From Streptomyces marinisediminis (GTDB taxonomy: Bacteria; Actinomycetota; Actinomycetes; Streptomycetales; Streptomycetaceae): DNA of 64,000 nt. Shown here one piece after another: positions 38,473 to 47,763 of the stretch (position 1 is its first letter; every line of letters starts with the position of its first letter). Where the stretch lies: assembly GCF_026262575.1 (NCBI RefSeq), contig NZ_JAPKFL010000018.1:1-64000 (forward strand), given 5' to 3'. Below the pieces are notes generated by a model. The model did not search any database, was not told where the DNA came from, and saw nothing but the letters and a program-made list of their open reading frames with translations. The position numbers and the translations under genes were made by a program.

Positions 38473-39096
38473 TCAGGGGCGCAGGGAGCGCATGAGCAGG
38501 TCGGCGAGCTGGTCGGCGACCTCGCGCGGGGTGAGCCGCCCGCCGGGGCGGTACCACGCGGACAGGTGGTGCACGCAGCCGAAGTGGTAGTCGACCACCA
38601 GCTCGGCGGAGACGGCGTCGGTGAAGACGCCGCCGCGCTGCCCCTCCTCGACCAGCGCGCGGAAGCGCTCGTGGTACCGCCGGCGTTCGGCGCGCACCTG
38701 CTTCTGCTTGCCGGGGCTGAGCTGGTGCATGGAGCGGAAGAAGATGGCCGCGTCGTCGAGGTTCTCGATGCTGGTGACCACGACGTCGGCCGCCGCGTCG
38801 CGCAGGCGCTCCTCGACGGGGGCGTCCCGGTCGGCCACGGCGTCCAGCCGCTCTTGCTGGAGGCGCAGCAGGCGGGCGTAGATCTCGTGGAGCAGGTCGT
38901 CCTTGGAGCCGAAGTAGTGGTACAGCGCCCCCTTGGTGACGCCCGCGCCCTCGACGATCTCCTGCACGGACGTGCGGTCGTACCCCCGGTCGGCGAACAG
39001 CCGGGTCGCGGTGGCCAGCAGCCGTTGGGGCACCGGCGGCGGGGCGTCGTCCGGCCGGGCCTGGGCGGCCGCGCGGCGGGGCGTGGCGGCGGTCAT
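38473..39096 (-). CDS. TetR-family regulator A
   Basis: A 207-residue repressor. HTH at about 22-70: RLLATATRLFADRGYDRTSV, QEIVEGAGVTKGALYHYFGS, KDDLLHEIYARLL. The C-terminal ligand domain is helical (FFRSMHQLSPGKQKQVRAER). Its ATG overlaps the SDR stop (TGATG), so the two are one transcript. Proposed sites are the related palindromes at 35809 and 39918, giving autoregulation and control of the kinase-ACAD operon. The ligand is probably an acyl-CoA. Confidence 0.9.
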   Translation of the reverse strand: MTAATPRRAAAQARPDDAPPPVPQRLLATATRLFADRGYDRTSVQEIVEGAGVTKGALYHYFGSKDDLLHEIYARLLRLQQERLDAVADRDAPVEERLRDAAADVVVTSIENLDDAAIFFRSMHQLSPGKQKQVRAERRRYHERFRALVEEGQRGGVFTDAVSAELVVDYHFGCVHHLSAWYRPGGRLTPREVADQLADLLMRSLRP

Positions 39097-39860
39097 CAGT
39101 GGGCTCCCTGCTCCAGCTTCCGCTGGACGTGGTTCATCGCGCCGAGCCACCGGTCGGGATCGGTGGCGCGAGCCGCACTGTATCCGGCCACCTCCGGGTG
39201 CGGCAGCACCAGGAAGCGCCCGGCGTCGACGGCGGCGTGCAGGGCGTCGGCCACCTGTTCCGGTTCGATCGCCGTCGGCGTCAGCACCAGCTCCCCCGCG
39301 GCGCCGGACGAGCGCAGCATGTCGGTGCGCACTCCCTGCGGGCAGATGGCGTGCACGTCGATGCCGCGGTGCCGGTAGGTCACCGACAGCCACTCGGCGA
39401 AGGCCAGCGCGGCGTGCTTGGAGACGCTGTAGGGGGCGGAGCCGACCATGGTGAGGAGCCCGGCGGCCGAGACCGTCGCCACGAAGCGGCCCCGGCCGCG
39501 CTCCAGCCAGTGCGGCACCAGCGCCCGGGCGGCCCGCACGTGCGCCATGACGTTGACGTCCCAGGCCGCCTCCCACACCGGCTCCTCGGCCTCCGGGCCG
39601 CCGGGCGGGGCGATGCCGGCGTTGGCGCAGAAGACGTCGACGGTGCCGCCGAGGGCGTCCAGCGCCGCCGGCACGATCGCGGAGGCGTCGCCGGGCAGCG
39701 GGATGCCGCCGATCTCCTCGGCCACCTGCCCGGCCCGGTCGGCGTCGAGGTCGTTGACGACGACCCGCGCGCCGCGGGCCGCGTAGCTGCGGGCGAGGGC
39801 GGCGCCGATGCCGCTGCCCGCGCCGGTGACCACGACCGCCTCGTCACGCCGCGTCGCCAT
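39096..39860 (-). CDS. SDR-family oxidoreductase
   Basis: A 254-residue short-chain dehydrogenase. TGAGSGIGAALARSYAARGA is the NAD(P) glycine motif, VNDLDADRA favours NAD(H), FCANAGIAPPG is the NAG motif, and SAPYSVSKHAALAFAEWLSV is the Tyr-x3-Lys catalytic pair; the preceding TVSAAGLL gives the Ser. Likely oxidises a hydroxyacyl or alcohol intermediate of the lipid route controlled by regulator A. Start ATG 39860 after GCGAAGGGACACC. Confidence 0.9.
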   Translation of the reverse strand: MATRRDEAVVVTGAGSGIGAALARSYAARGARVVVNDLDADRAGQVAEEIGGIPLPGDASAIVPAALDALGGTVDVFCANAGIAPPGGPEAEEPVWEAAWDVNVMAHVRAARALVPHWLERGRGRFVATVSAAGLLTMVGSAPYSVSKHAALAFAEWLSVTYRHRGIDVHAICPQGVRTDMLRSSGAAGELVLTPTAIEPEQVADALHAAVDAGRFLVLPHPEVAGYSAARATDPDRWLGAMNHVQRKLEQGAH

Positions 39861-39917
39861 GTGGTGTCCCTTCGCCGGAGTGCCTGGAACCCGGCCGCCG
39901 CCGGGCCTGCCACCTCG

Positions 39918-39937
39918 CAGACTAACCAGTCGGTATG
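39918..39937. promoter_or_regulatory. TetR operator A2
   Basis: Read on the minus strand CATACCGACTGGTTAGTCTG, sharing its first ten bases and 15 of 20 overall with the site at 35809. It is 58 bp upstream of the SDR start. Confidence 0.65.
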
Positions 39938-40090
39938 CCAGGGCGGAAGGGCGGCGCACCGGCCACGGGGAGCAGATCGCGTCACTGCGCGCGGCATGTG
40001 CGGGTAGACGGGAGCCAAACAGTGGTGTGGCACGTCCCATCCGCAGCCACTCGGTCCAGTGAGGTCCCTTGCAGACGGAGGTGGGATACC

Positions 40091-40558
40091 TTGGCCGGTT
40101 TCAGAGCACTCGCCGCACAGGTCCGCGACCCCGCCCGGGCGCCGTCCCAACGACGCCGGGCCCTGCGCAAGTGTCTGGAGCGCTTCGCTCCCTACGGACA
40201 CCGCGCCACCTGGCAGCACCTGTGCACCCGGGCCGGCATACGGCCCGACGACCGCGCACCCGAGCCCTGGCGGCTCGTGGCCGCACTGGAGGAACTGGAG
40301 GAGGCGCGAGCGGTGTGGCTCGCCCACGAGGAGGAGTTCGCGCGACGGCGCCGGGAGCAGAAGCACCTGGGCATCCGGCAGCCCACCGCGCTCGACGACT
40401 GGCACCGCAACACCTGGGGCGGGCGCGCGCTGCTGCCGTTCGACGACCCGGCCGCCCCACCGCGCGCCCCGCTGGCCGTGGTGCTGCGCGGGCTGATCGC
40501 GGCGATGGAGGCGAGCGTGGACGCCGAACCGCGGGCACCGGCGCTGGCGGGGCGCTGA
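40091..40558 (+). CDS. Conserved hypothetical protein, TTG start
   Basis: A 155-residue soluble, Arg/Ala/Leu-rich helical protein: LAGFRALAAQVRDPARAPSQ, LRKCLERFAPYGHRATWQHL, EPWRLVAALEELEEARAVWL, HEEEFARRRREQKHLGIRQP, DDWHRNTWGGRALLPF. No family assigned. The TTG at 40091 is chosen because GGAGGTGGGATACC lies just upstream and the reading before it lacks codon bias. Its promoter lies in the region shared with the SDR operon. Confidence 0.65.
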   Translation: MAGFRALAAQVRDPARAPSQRRRALRKCLERFAPYGHRATWQHLCTRAGIRPDDRAPEPWRLVAALEELEEARAVWLAHEEEFARRRREQKHLGIRQPTALDDWHRNTWGGRALLPFDDPAAPPRAPLAVVLRGLIAAMEASVDAEPRAPALAGR

Positions 40559-40581
40559 CCGCCGCCGACCGGGCCCCGACC

Positions 40582-40647
40582 GGCGTCGACCCGGCGCCGA
40601 ACGGGCGTCGAACGGGCGTCGACCCGGCGTCGACCCGGCGTTGACAG
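40582..40647 (+). repeat. Six 11-bp tandem repeats running into the maoC promoter
   Basis: Six contiguous 11-bp units: GGCGTCGACCC, GGCGCCGAACG, GGCGTCGAACG, GGCGTCGACCC, GGCGTCGACCC and GGCGTTGACAG. The sixth contains the TTGACA -35 box. Eleven bp is about one helical turn, so every copy faces the same side as RNA polymerase. Confidence 0.85.
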
Positions 40648-40669
40648 CCGCGCGGCACCGACGCATGCT
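40641..40669 (+). promoter_or_regulatory. Predicted promoter of maoC gene
   Basis: TTGACA (40641-40646), 17 bp, CATGCT (40664-40669). The -10 is weak but overlaps the palindrome at 40666, the expected place for a repressor. Confidence 0.5.
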
Positions 40670-40685
40670 GAGCAAGCGCTTAGCA
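40666..40685. promoter_or_regulatory. TetR operator B1 (maoC promoter)
   Basis: TGCTGAGCAAGCGCTTAGCA, a 20-bp palindrome with one mismatched pair. Core GCTGAGC-N4-GCTTAGC matches the inverted repeat upstream of TetR B (GCTGAGC-N4-GCTCAGC). It overlaps the predicted -10 and start. Confidence 0.7.
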
Positions 40686-40714
40686 ATCCCACAGGGCAGC
40701 GGAAGGGTGCACAG

Positions 40715-41176
40715 ATGGCGGAGCCCCGGGTTTTCACGTCGGTCGAGGAACTGCGGGCGGCGGTCGGCGAGGAGTTCGGCCCCAGCGACTGGCTGGAGGT
40801 GGACCAGGAGCGCGTCGACCTGTTCGCGGACGCCACGGGCGACCACCAGTGGATTCACGTCGACCCCGAGCGCGCCGCCCGGGGACCGTTCGGACAGACC
40901 ATCGCGCACGGCTACCTGACGCTGTCCCTGCTGCCCGCCCTGGTGCCGCGGGTGCTCCGGGTCGAGGGGGTGCGCATGGGCGTCAACTACGGCGTCAACA
41001 AGGTGCGGTTCCCCGCGACCGTGCCGGTGGGCTCGCGGCTGCGTGCCCGGGTGCGGATCGCGGACGTCGCCGAGGCGGGCGGCGGAGTCCAGCTCACCGC
41101 CCAGGTGACGGTGGAGCGCGAGGGCGGCGACAAGCCGGTGTGCGTGGCCGAGAGCGTCAGCCGCTACTACGTCTGA
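40715..41176 (+). CDS. MaoC-family (R)-enoyl-CoA hydratase
   Basis: A 153-residue single hot-dog protein. FADATGDHQWIHVDPERAAR supplies the catalytic Asp and His of the hydratase-2 motif. GPFGQTIAHGYLTLSLLPAL and MGVNYGVNKVRFPATVPVGS are typical of MaoC/NodN-like enzymes of this length. It hydrates trans-2-enoyl-CoA in fatty acid breakdown. Monocistronic; the operator over its promoter links it to TetR B. Confidence 0.92.
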   Translation: MAEPRVFTSVEELRAAVGEEFGPSDWLEVDQERVDLFADATGDHQWIHVDPERAARGPFGQTIAHGYLTLSLLPALVPRVLRVEGVRMGVNYGVNKVRFPATVPVGSRLRARVRIADVAEAGGGVQLTAQVTVEREGGDKPVCVAESVSRYYV

Positions 41177-41484
41177 CCGCCCACGCCCACCGCCCGGTGC
41201 GTCCGACGGCGTACCGCGCCGCGCGCGCGGCGACGGCACCGCGCACCCGACCGACGGCGTGCGCCGGGCCCGTCGCGGGGAACGCGTCCGCCCGGAACGG
41301 CGGGCCGCCCCGGGCCCGGAGGTGCGGGCGCCGGCGGGAGGGCCCGCCCCGGCGCGGCGGCTCACGGCCGGCGGCGACGCGCGGGCCGTCGCGGTGACCG
41401 GGCGCGGCCACCGCGCCGTCGAGCGCGGCGGCGCCGCGCGCGGGAGCGAGGGCGCCGGCGACCGACGTCCGCCGGGGCAGCGGG
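41177..41484. other. Gene-free gap between maoC and TetR B
   Basis: 308 bp of GC-rich sequence between convergent genes. No supported ORF or strong hairpin. Confidence 0.55.
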
Positions 41485-42126
41485 TCAGCGGGGGGCGGCG
41501 CCGACCATGCGCAGGGCGAGGTCGGCGTAGAAGGCGCCGATCTCCTCGGGGGTGCGCCGCCCGGGCGAGTACCACCGCGCGACGTCGATGCACAGCGAGA
41601 GCACCGCGAGCGCGGTCGCGCGCGGATCGTCCACCGCGAACTCACCGGCCTCCGCCCCGGCGGCCACCAGGTCGCGCATGACCTTCTCCGAGCGGCGGCG
41701 CAGGCCGACGATCTCCGCGTAGTGCTCCTCGCCCAGCGCGCTCAGCTCGTACTGCACGACGCGGGCGGTGGTGTGGTGCTCGGCGTGCCAGCGCACGAAC
41801 GTGCGCACCGCCCCGGCCAGCCGCTCCCGGTACGGGCCCGCCGCCTCGGCCGCCTCGGACAGCAGCCGCACCGAGCGGTCGTGGCCGACCCGGCTGATGT
41901 GGTAGAGCAGCTCTTCCTTGGTGCGGTAGTGGATGTAGAGGGCGGCCGGGCTCATCCCGGCCCGGCCCGCGATGTCGCGGGTGGTCGTGGCGTGGAAACC
42001 GCGCTCGGCGAACGCCTCGACGGCGGCCACCAGCAGGCGGCGCGCGGCGTCGGGTGAGACGCCGCCCCAGGAGTCGTCCGGAGATCCGCCCCGGGCCTGT
42101 GCTCCGGCTCTGGCCGCCTGTGCCAT
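41485..42126 (-). CDS. TetR-family regulator B
   Basis: A 213-residue repressor with HTH at about 25-75: RRLLVAAVEAFAERGFHATT, TRDIAGRAGMSPAALYIHYR, TKEELLYHISRVGHDRS. The C-terminal domain (residues 80-213) is helical with RWYSPGRRTPEEIGAFYADL. Likely ligand is an acyl-CoA. The operator pair at 42175 (own promoter) and 40666 (maoC) suggests autoregulation plus maoC control. Confidence 0.9.
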   Translation of the reverse strand: MAQAARAGAQARGGSPDDSWGGVSPDAARRLLVAAVEAFAERGFHATTTRDIAGRAGMSPAALYIHYRTKEELLYHISRVGHDRSVRLLSEAAEAAGPYRERLAGAVRTFVRWHAEHHTTARVVQYELSALGEEHYAEIVGLRRRSEKVMRDLVAAGAEAGEFAVDDPRATALAVLSLCIDVARWYSPGRRTPEEIGAFYADLALRMVGAAPR

Positions 42127-42174
42127 CTGCTCCTCGCCCCGCTTCCGTCGACCGGGCGAACACCATACATCGCC

Positions 42175-42214
42175 GTCCGCCGCACGCTGAGCGCCTGCTC
42201 AGCGTGCGGCGGAC
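42175..42214. promoter_or_regulatory. TetR operator B2 within 18-bp-arm inverted repeat
   Basis: Perfect 18-bp arms GTCCGCCGCACGCTGAGC and its complement around GCCT. The centre GCTGAGC-GCCT-GCTCAGC matches operator B1. It lies 49-88 bp before the TetR B start and 74 bp after the acyl-CoA dehydrogenase stop, so it may also terminate that leftward transcript. A 12-bp direct repeat GTGCGGCGGACG follows. Confidence 0.7.
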
Positions 42215-42287
42215 GGCGTGCGGCGGACGGTGCGGCGCCGACCGGTCGCGTACGGGGCGGCGCCCGGGTCCGCGCGGGGCGACGGCG

Positions 42288-43439
42288 TCAGAACGCGGAG
42301 ACGCCGGTGAGCGAGCGCCCGATGACGAGCTTGTGGATCTGGCTCGTCCCCTCGTAGAGCGTCATGACGCGGGCGTCGCGCAGCAGCTTGCCGACGGGGA
42401 ACTCGTCGATGTAGCCGTAGCCGCCGAACACCTGGAGCGCGTTGTTCGCGGCGCGTACGGCGGCCTCGCTGGCGTGCAGCTTGGCGACGGAGGACTCGGT
42501 CTGGAAGGGCTTGCCCCGGTCGATGAGGTCGGCCACGCGCCAGGTGAGCAGGCGGGCGGCGTCGACGTCCACGGCGATGTCGGCGATCAGCTCCTGCACG
42601 AGCTGGTGCCCGGCGATCGGCTTGCCGAACTGCTCGCGTCCCCCCGCGTACCCGACGGCCGCCTCCAGGGCCGCCTGCGCGATCCCGACGCACCCGGCCG
42701 CGACCGACATCCGGCCTTTGGCGAGGGCGGACATCGCCACCGAGAACCCCTTGCCCTCGGGGCCCAGGCGGGCGGCGTCCGGCACCCGGACCCCGTCGAA
42801 CACCAGCTCGGCGGTGGCCTGGCCGCGCAGGCCGAGCTTGCCGTGGATCTCCCGGCGCGTCAGCCCCGGGGAGTCGGTGGGCACCAGGAAGGCGGTGACG
42901 CCGCGGTGGCCGGGCTCGTCGCCGCTGCGGGCGAACAGCAGGACGACGTCGGCCCACGTGCCGTTGGTGATGAACGTCTTGGCGCCGTCAACGACCCAGT
43001 CGGCGCCGTCGCGGCGGGCCCGGGTGGTCAGGTGGCCGGCGTCGGACCCGGTGCCGGGCTCGGTGAGGCCGAAGCAGCCCAGCGCCTCGCCCGAGGCGAG
43101 GGCCGGCAGCCACCGCCGCCTGTGCTCCTCCTCCCCCCAGGCCGCGATCGTCTTGGCGACGAGGCCGAGGGAGACGGAGAGCACGCCGCGCACGGCCGAG
43201 TCGCCCCGGCCGAGCTCCTCGGTGACCAGGCAGTAGGACAGGTGGTCGCCCCCCGAGCCGCCGTACCGCTCGGGGAGGGTCAGTCCCAGGAAGCCCAGCT
43301 CGCCCAGGCGGCGGACGATGCCGCGGTCGATGGACTCGGCACGGTCCCACGCGGCGGCGTGCGGGGCGACCTCGCGGTCCACGAAGTCCCGGGCCAGGCC
43401 GCGGGCGGCCCGCTGCTCCGGGGAGAGCTCCAGATCCAC
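42288..43439 (-). CDS. Acyl-CoA dehydrogenase (short/branched-chain type)
   Basis: A 383-residue flavoenzyme. CFGLTEPGTGSDAGHLTTRA and FITNGTWADVVLLFARSG are FAD motifs, and GREQFGKPIAGHQLVQELIA and ALQVFGGYGYIDEFPVGKLL the tetramer interface. VMTLYEGTSQIHKLVIGRSL carries the catalytic Glu. Standard length. It is divergent from TetR C with the CTAGCG palindrome between, so probably repressed by it. Confidence 0.94.
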   Translation of the reverse strand: MDLELSPEQRAARGLARDFVDREVAPHAAAWDRAESIDRGIVRRLGELGFLGLTLPERYGGSGGDHLSYCLVTEELGRGDSAVRGVLSVSLGLVAKTIAAWGEEEHRRRWLPALASGEALGCFGLTEPGTGSDAGHLTTRARRDGADWVVDGAKTFITNGTWADVVLLFARSGDEPGHRGVTAFLVPTDSPGLTRREIHGKLGLRGQATAELVFDGVRVPDAARLGPEGKGFSVAMSALAKGRMSVAAGCVGIAQAALEAAVGYAGGREQFGKPIAGHQLVQELIADIAVDVDAARLLTWRVADLIDRGKPFQTESSVAKLHASEAAVRAANNALQVFGGYGYIDEFPVGKLLRDARVMTLYEGTSQIHKLVIGRSLTGVSAF

Positions 43440-43457
43440 GGCCGGTACCTCCGAATT

Positions 43458-43476
43458 AACCTAGCGGCGCTAGTTT
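43458..43476. promoter_or_regulatory. TetR operator C1
   Basis: AACCTAGCGGCGCTAGTTT, palindromic core CTAGCG-G-CGCTAG, between the divergent acyl-CoA dehydrogenase and TetR C genes. An almost identical site lies at 46716. Confidence 0.8.
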
Positions 43477-43495
43477 TTGGGTGACGGGCTCTACT

Positions 43496-44164
43496 ATGAG
43501 CCGCATGGCCCGCCCCCGCAAGCCCCTGCTGAACCCCGACCGCATCGTGGAGTGCGCGCTCGCGCTCGTGGACACCGAGGGCCTGCAAGCCGTCTCCACC
43601 CGGCGGCTGGCCGCCGAACTCGGCGTCAGCGGCCCGTCGCTCTACCACCACTTCCGCACCAAGGACGAGATCCTGGACGCGGTCGCCGACCGGGTCTGCG
43701 CGGACGTGGACCTGTCGGTGTTCGAGGACGGCACGGAATGGCGCGAGGCGCTGGAGGGCTGGGCGCGCTCCTACCGCGCGGCGCTGGCCGCCCACCCGAA
43801 CATCGTCCCCCATCTCGCCCAGGGCCCCGGGCGCCGGCCGAGCCAGCTCCGCATGGCCGACGCGGTCTTCGGCGCGATGACGGCGGCGGGCTGGCCGCGC
43901 GCGCACGCCACGCACATCGGCGCGCTGATGCGGTACTTCGTGGCCGGGTCCGCGCTGGGTTCGTTCGCCCGCGGCTTCGTGGACGACGCCGCGCTCTACG
44001 CCCGCGACTACCCGCATCTGGACCAGGCCCACCTGCTGGCCGAGCACCAGCAGCGGGTGGACGAGGGCGCGTTCGAGACGGGTCTGCGCGCGCTGCTGGA
44101 CGGCCTGGCACTGCGCTACCCGCAGGCGGCGGGGCGCCCGGGACCGCGCCCGGACGCCCCGTGA
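43496..44164 (+). CDS. TetR-family regulator C
   Basis: A 222-residue repressor: NPDRIVECALALVDTEGLQA, VSTRRLAAELGVSGPSLYHH, FRTKDEILDAVADRV form the HTH (about 14-62). A TetR_C domain follows (WARSYRAALAAHPNIVPHLA). Start alternatives are GTG 43481, ATG 43496 and ATG 43505. None has a good ribosome site, and a leaderless message from the operator region is possible. Proposed targets are its own promoter/ACAD and the aldehyde dehydrogenase-alcohol dehydrogenase operon. Confidence 0.9.
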   Translation: MSRMARPRKPLLNPDRIVECALALVDTEGLQAVSTRRLAAELGVSGPSLYHHFRTKDEILDAVADRVCADVDLSVFEDGTEWREALEGWARSYRAALAAHPNIVPHLAQGPGRRPSQLRMADAVFGAMTAAGWPRAHATHIGALMRYFVAGSALGSFARGFVDDAALYARDYPHLDQAHLLAEHQQRVDEGAFETGLRALLDGLALRYPQAAGRPGPRPDAP

Positions 44165-44177
44165 GCGCGCGGCGCGG

Positions 44178-45260
44178 CTAGAAGACCACCAGGGCGCGGC
44201 CGCCGCGCCCGGCGAGCATGGCGTCGAAGGCGGCGGGGATGCCGTCCAGCCCGATGCGCTCGGTGACCAGCATCCCCAGGTCCAGGCGGCCGGCGCGCAC
44301 GTGCTCGGCGAGGACGGGCACGTCCCGGGCCGGGACGCTGTCGCCGAAGACGCAGCCGGTCAGCGTGCGGGCGAAGTGGAAGATCTCCAGCGGCGAGAAG
44401 GAGACCTGCTCGCCCTTGCCGCCGATGCCGACGACGGTGGTGCGCCCGCCGCGCCGGGTGGAGCTCCAGGCGGCCCGGATGGTCTCCGCGCGGCCCACGC
44501 ACTCCACGGCCACGTCGGCGCCGTCGCCACCGGTCAGCCCGCGCAGCTCCTTGGGTGTCGCCTTGGACGCGGGCACGAAGTGCGTGGCCCCGGCCGCGCG
44601 GGCCAGCTCCTCCTTCTCCGGCGAGACGTCCACGGCGACGACGGGGCCCGCCCCCGCGATGCGCGCCGCCTGCAGGGCGGACAGGCCCACCCCGCCCACG
44701 CCGAAGACGGCCACCGACTCCCCCGCGCGCACCCGGGCGCTGTGGTGGACGGCGCCGTACCCGGTGAGCACGGCGCAGCCCAGCAGCGCGGCGTCGGCCA
44801 GCGGCACCCCGTCCGGCAGCGGCAGGACGGCCCGCTCGGGGACGACCGTCTCCTCGGCGAACGCGGCGGTGGACAGCCCGGGGTAGAGCTCCCGCCCGTC
44901 GGCGCCGCGCGCGTAGGGGACGGTGGTGGCCGCGTTGGCGTGCGGGCACAGCCACGGCTCGCGCAGTTCGGCACAGAACCGGCACTGGCCGCAGGCGGGC
45001 GCCCAGTTGAGGATCACCGGGTCGCCCGGGGCGACGGCGGTGACGCCCTCGCCGACGCCGGCCACCGTCCCGGCGCCCTCGTGGCCCAGCACGGCCGGGG
45101 CGGGCTGGCGCAGGGTGCCGTTGGACAGGGAGAGGTCGGAGTGGCACACCCCGGCGGCGGCCAGCCGGACGCGGACCTGCCCGGGGCCTGGCTCGGGCAG
45201 CGCGATCTCGGTGATCTCCAGCGGGGCGCCCACGGCGGGCAGGACTGCGGCACGGACCAC
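44178..45260 (-). CDS. Zinc-dependent alcohol dehydrogenase (MDR)
   Basis: A 360-residue medium-chain dehydrogenase. AAGVCHSD and GHEGAGTVAGVGEG supply the catalytic zinc site. CGQCRFCAELREPWLC gives four structural-zinc cysteines. VFGVGGVGLSALQAARIAGA is the nucleotide loop, and VVAVDVSPEKEELARAAGAT indicates NAD(H) preference. It interconverts an alcohol and aldehyde. Thirty-three bp behind the aldehyde dehydrogenase gene in one operon, so the pair oxidises alcohol to acid. Confidence 0.93.
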   Translation of the reverse strand: MVRAAVLPAVGAPLEITEIALPEPGPGQVRVRLAAAGVCHSDLSLSNGTLRQPAPAVLGHEGAGTVAGVGEGVTAVAPGDPVILNWAPACGQCRFCAELREPWLCPHANAATTVPYARGADGRELYPGLSTAAFAEETVVPERAVLPLPDGVPLADAALLGCAVLTGYGAVHHSARVRAGESVAVFGVGGVGLSALQAARIAGAGPVVAVDVSPEKEELARAAGATHFVPASKATPKELRGLTGGDGADVAVECVGRAETIRAAWSSTRRGGRTTVVGIGGKGEQVSFSPLEIFHFARTLTGCVFGDSVPARDVPVLAEHVRAGRLDLGMLVTERIGLDGIPAAFDAMLAGRGGRALVVF

Positions 45261-45293
45261 GGCGCGTGGCTCCTTGTGGTGGTAGGGGCGGGG

Positions 45294-46709
<1,416 letters not shown>

Positions 46710-46715
46710 GCCCCC

Positions 46716-46734
46716 AACCTAGCGCCGCTAGTTT
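46716..46734. promoter_or_regulatory. TetR operator C2
   Basis: AACCTAGCGCCGCTAGTTT, identical to operator C1 except at the central base. It is just before the aldehyde dehydrogenase start codon. Confidence 0.8.
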
Positions 46735-46894
46735 GCCGCTGTCAGCGGCGCGGCCGGGTGCGGTGCGTCACGGGGCCGCCCACGCGGCACCCGCCGGGAC
46801 GGCACCCGTCGGGACGGCGGCTCCCGCACGCACGTCGGCACCCGCGCACACCCGCGCCCCCGCGAGCCCGCGCCCCCGCCCGTCCGGGCGTGGG

Positions 46895-46938
46895 GCTGTG
46901 CCGGCGCAACGGGTGCGGGGCCGCTGCGCCGGCACAGC
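46895..46938 (-). terminator. Inverted repeat, probable terminator of FBP gene
   Basis: Perfect 14-bp arms GCTGTGCCGGCGCA with a 16-nt spacer. After one mismatch the pairing continues with GTGG/CCAC. It lies 58 bp past the FBP gene stop and upstream of the aldehyde dehydrogenase promoter, which it would insulate. Confidence 0.65.
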
Positions 46939-46995
46939 TCCACGTCCGGGCGCGTGACCGGGCGCGGGGCGCCGCCGCGCACGCGGTCGCGGCGC

Positions 46996-47493
46996 TCACC
47001 GGGCGCCGTCGAGCACCTTCTCCAGGAAGGCGTCGAGGTTGCCGCGCATGCGCGCCACGCGCTCCGCGAGCGGGAGCCCCTCGCGGTACCGCACCACCAG
47101 CCGGGACTGCTTCCGGCCCCGCAAGTAGAGCGGACAGGCCAGGTCAGCGCACATGTAGGCGCCCACCGAGTCACCCTGCCGCCCGGCCGCGCCGGCCCTG
47201 CGGGCGGCGAGCAGGGAGACGTCGGAACCCGGGTGCCCGGTCAGGCACAGCGAGCACAGAGTGGTCTTGGTGAAGCTGCGGTTGATGTTCTGCGACGCGC
47301 GCAGAGCGACCCCGACGGGGCCGTCGGCCCGGGGCACGACGAGGTAGCCGCGATCGGGCGCCCCCGGGTCCCGCCAGCCGAGGAAGTCCAGCTCGGCCCA
47401 GGGAACGTCGGCGAAAGCGGCCGGCAGCCGCAGGCGCCCCGCCTCACCCTTGGAGCAGTTGACGAAACTGGCGCGTATCCCACGTTCGGTCAT
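46996..47493 (-). CDS. FBP-domain (EF-G-binding, FusB-like) protein
   Basis: A 165-residue protein. Helical N-terminus (RASFVNCSKGEAGRLRLPAA), then WAELDFLGWRDPGAPDRGYL. The C-terminal domain has a four-cysteine zinc finger (CSLC in TTLCSLCLTGHPGSDVSLLA and CADLAC). ASQNINRSFTKTT and QSRLVVRYREGLPLAERVAR match the FBP family, whose FusB members bind elongation factor G and relieve fusidic acid block. Start ATG 47493 (TERGIR...) is preferred to GTG 47502 on spacing to GTGGA. Confidence 0.85.
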   Translation of the reverse strand: MTERGIRASFVNCSKGEAGRLRLPAAFADVPWAELDFLGWRDPGAPDRGYLVVPRADGPVGVALRASQNINRSFTKTTLCSLCLTGHPGSDVSLLAARRAGAAGRQGDSVGAYMCADLACPLYLRGRKQSRLVVRYREGLPLAERVARMRGNLDAFLEKVLDGAR

Positions 47494-47558
47494 CGGTTCC
47501 ACGTCGCAGAAGCTAACAGCACGCCCGCGCGCCGGTCGCCCGAATTCTCCGCGCGGAC

Positions 47559-47590
47559 GACCGGGCGACCGAGCGACCGGGCGACCGGGC
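47559..47590. repeat. 8-bp tandem repeat (4 units)
   Basis: Four units GACCGGGC/GACCGAGC in the 270-bp gap between FBP and hmgA genes. The rest of the gap is GC-rich with several short inverted repeats. Confidence 0.75.
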
Positions 47591-47712
47591 GAGCCGACGA
47601 CCGGGGGCGGGCGCGCCCCGACGCAGGCGCGCCCTCGCCGGACGGGCCCCGCGGGGGCGGGCCTGCGCCGGGACAGGCCCTCGCCGGGGCGGGCCCCTTG
47701 CGCACCGCCCCT

Positions 47713-47740
47713 GTATTCCTATGATGCTGCATAGGAATAC
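47713..47740. promoter_or_regulatory. Operator upstream of hmgA
   Basis: Perfect 11-bp arms GTATTCCTATG and CATAGGAATAC with a 6-bp spacer, 24 bp before the hmgA ATG. AT-rich against a GC-rich background. Likely binding site of the downstream GntR/UTRA regulator or another repressor of tyrosine catabolism. Confidence 0.75.
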
Positions 47741-47763
47741 GTCCGGGCGGCAGGAGACGAGCG

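Noticed and set aside
40582-40647. CRISPR-like array
   Set aside because: Units are contiguous 11-mers without spacers.
46895-46938. Regulator operator rather than terminator
   Set aside because: Position just past a stop codon and GC-rich composition fit termination better; no matching copy elsewhere in the window.
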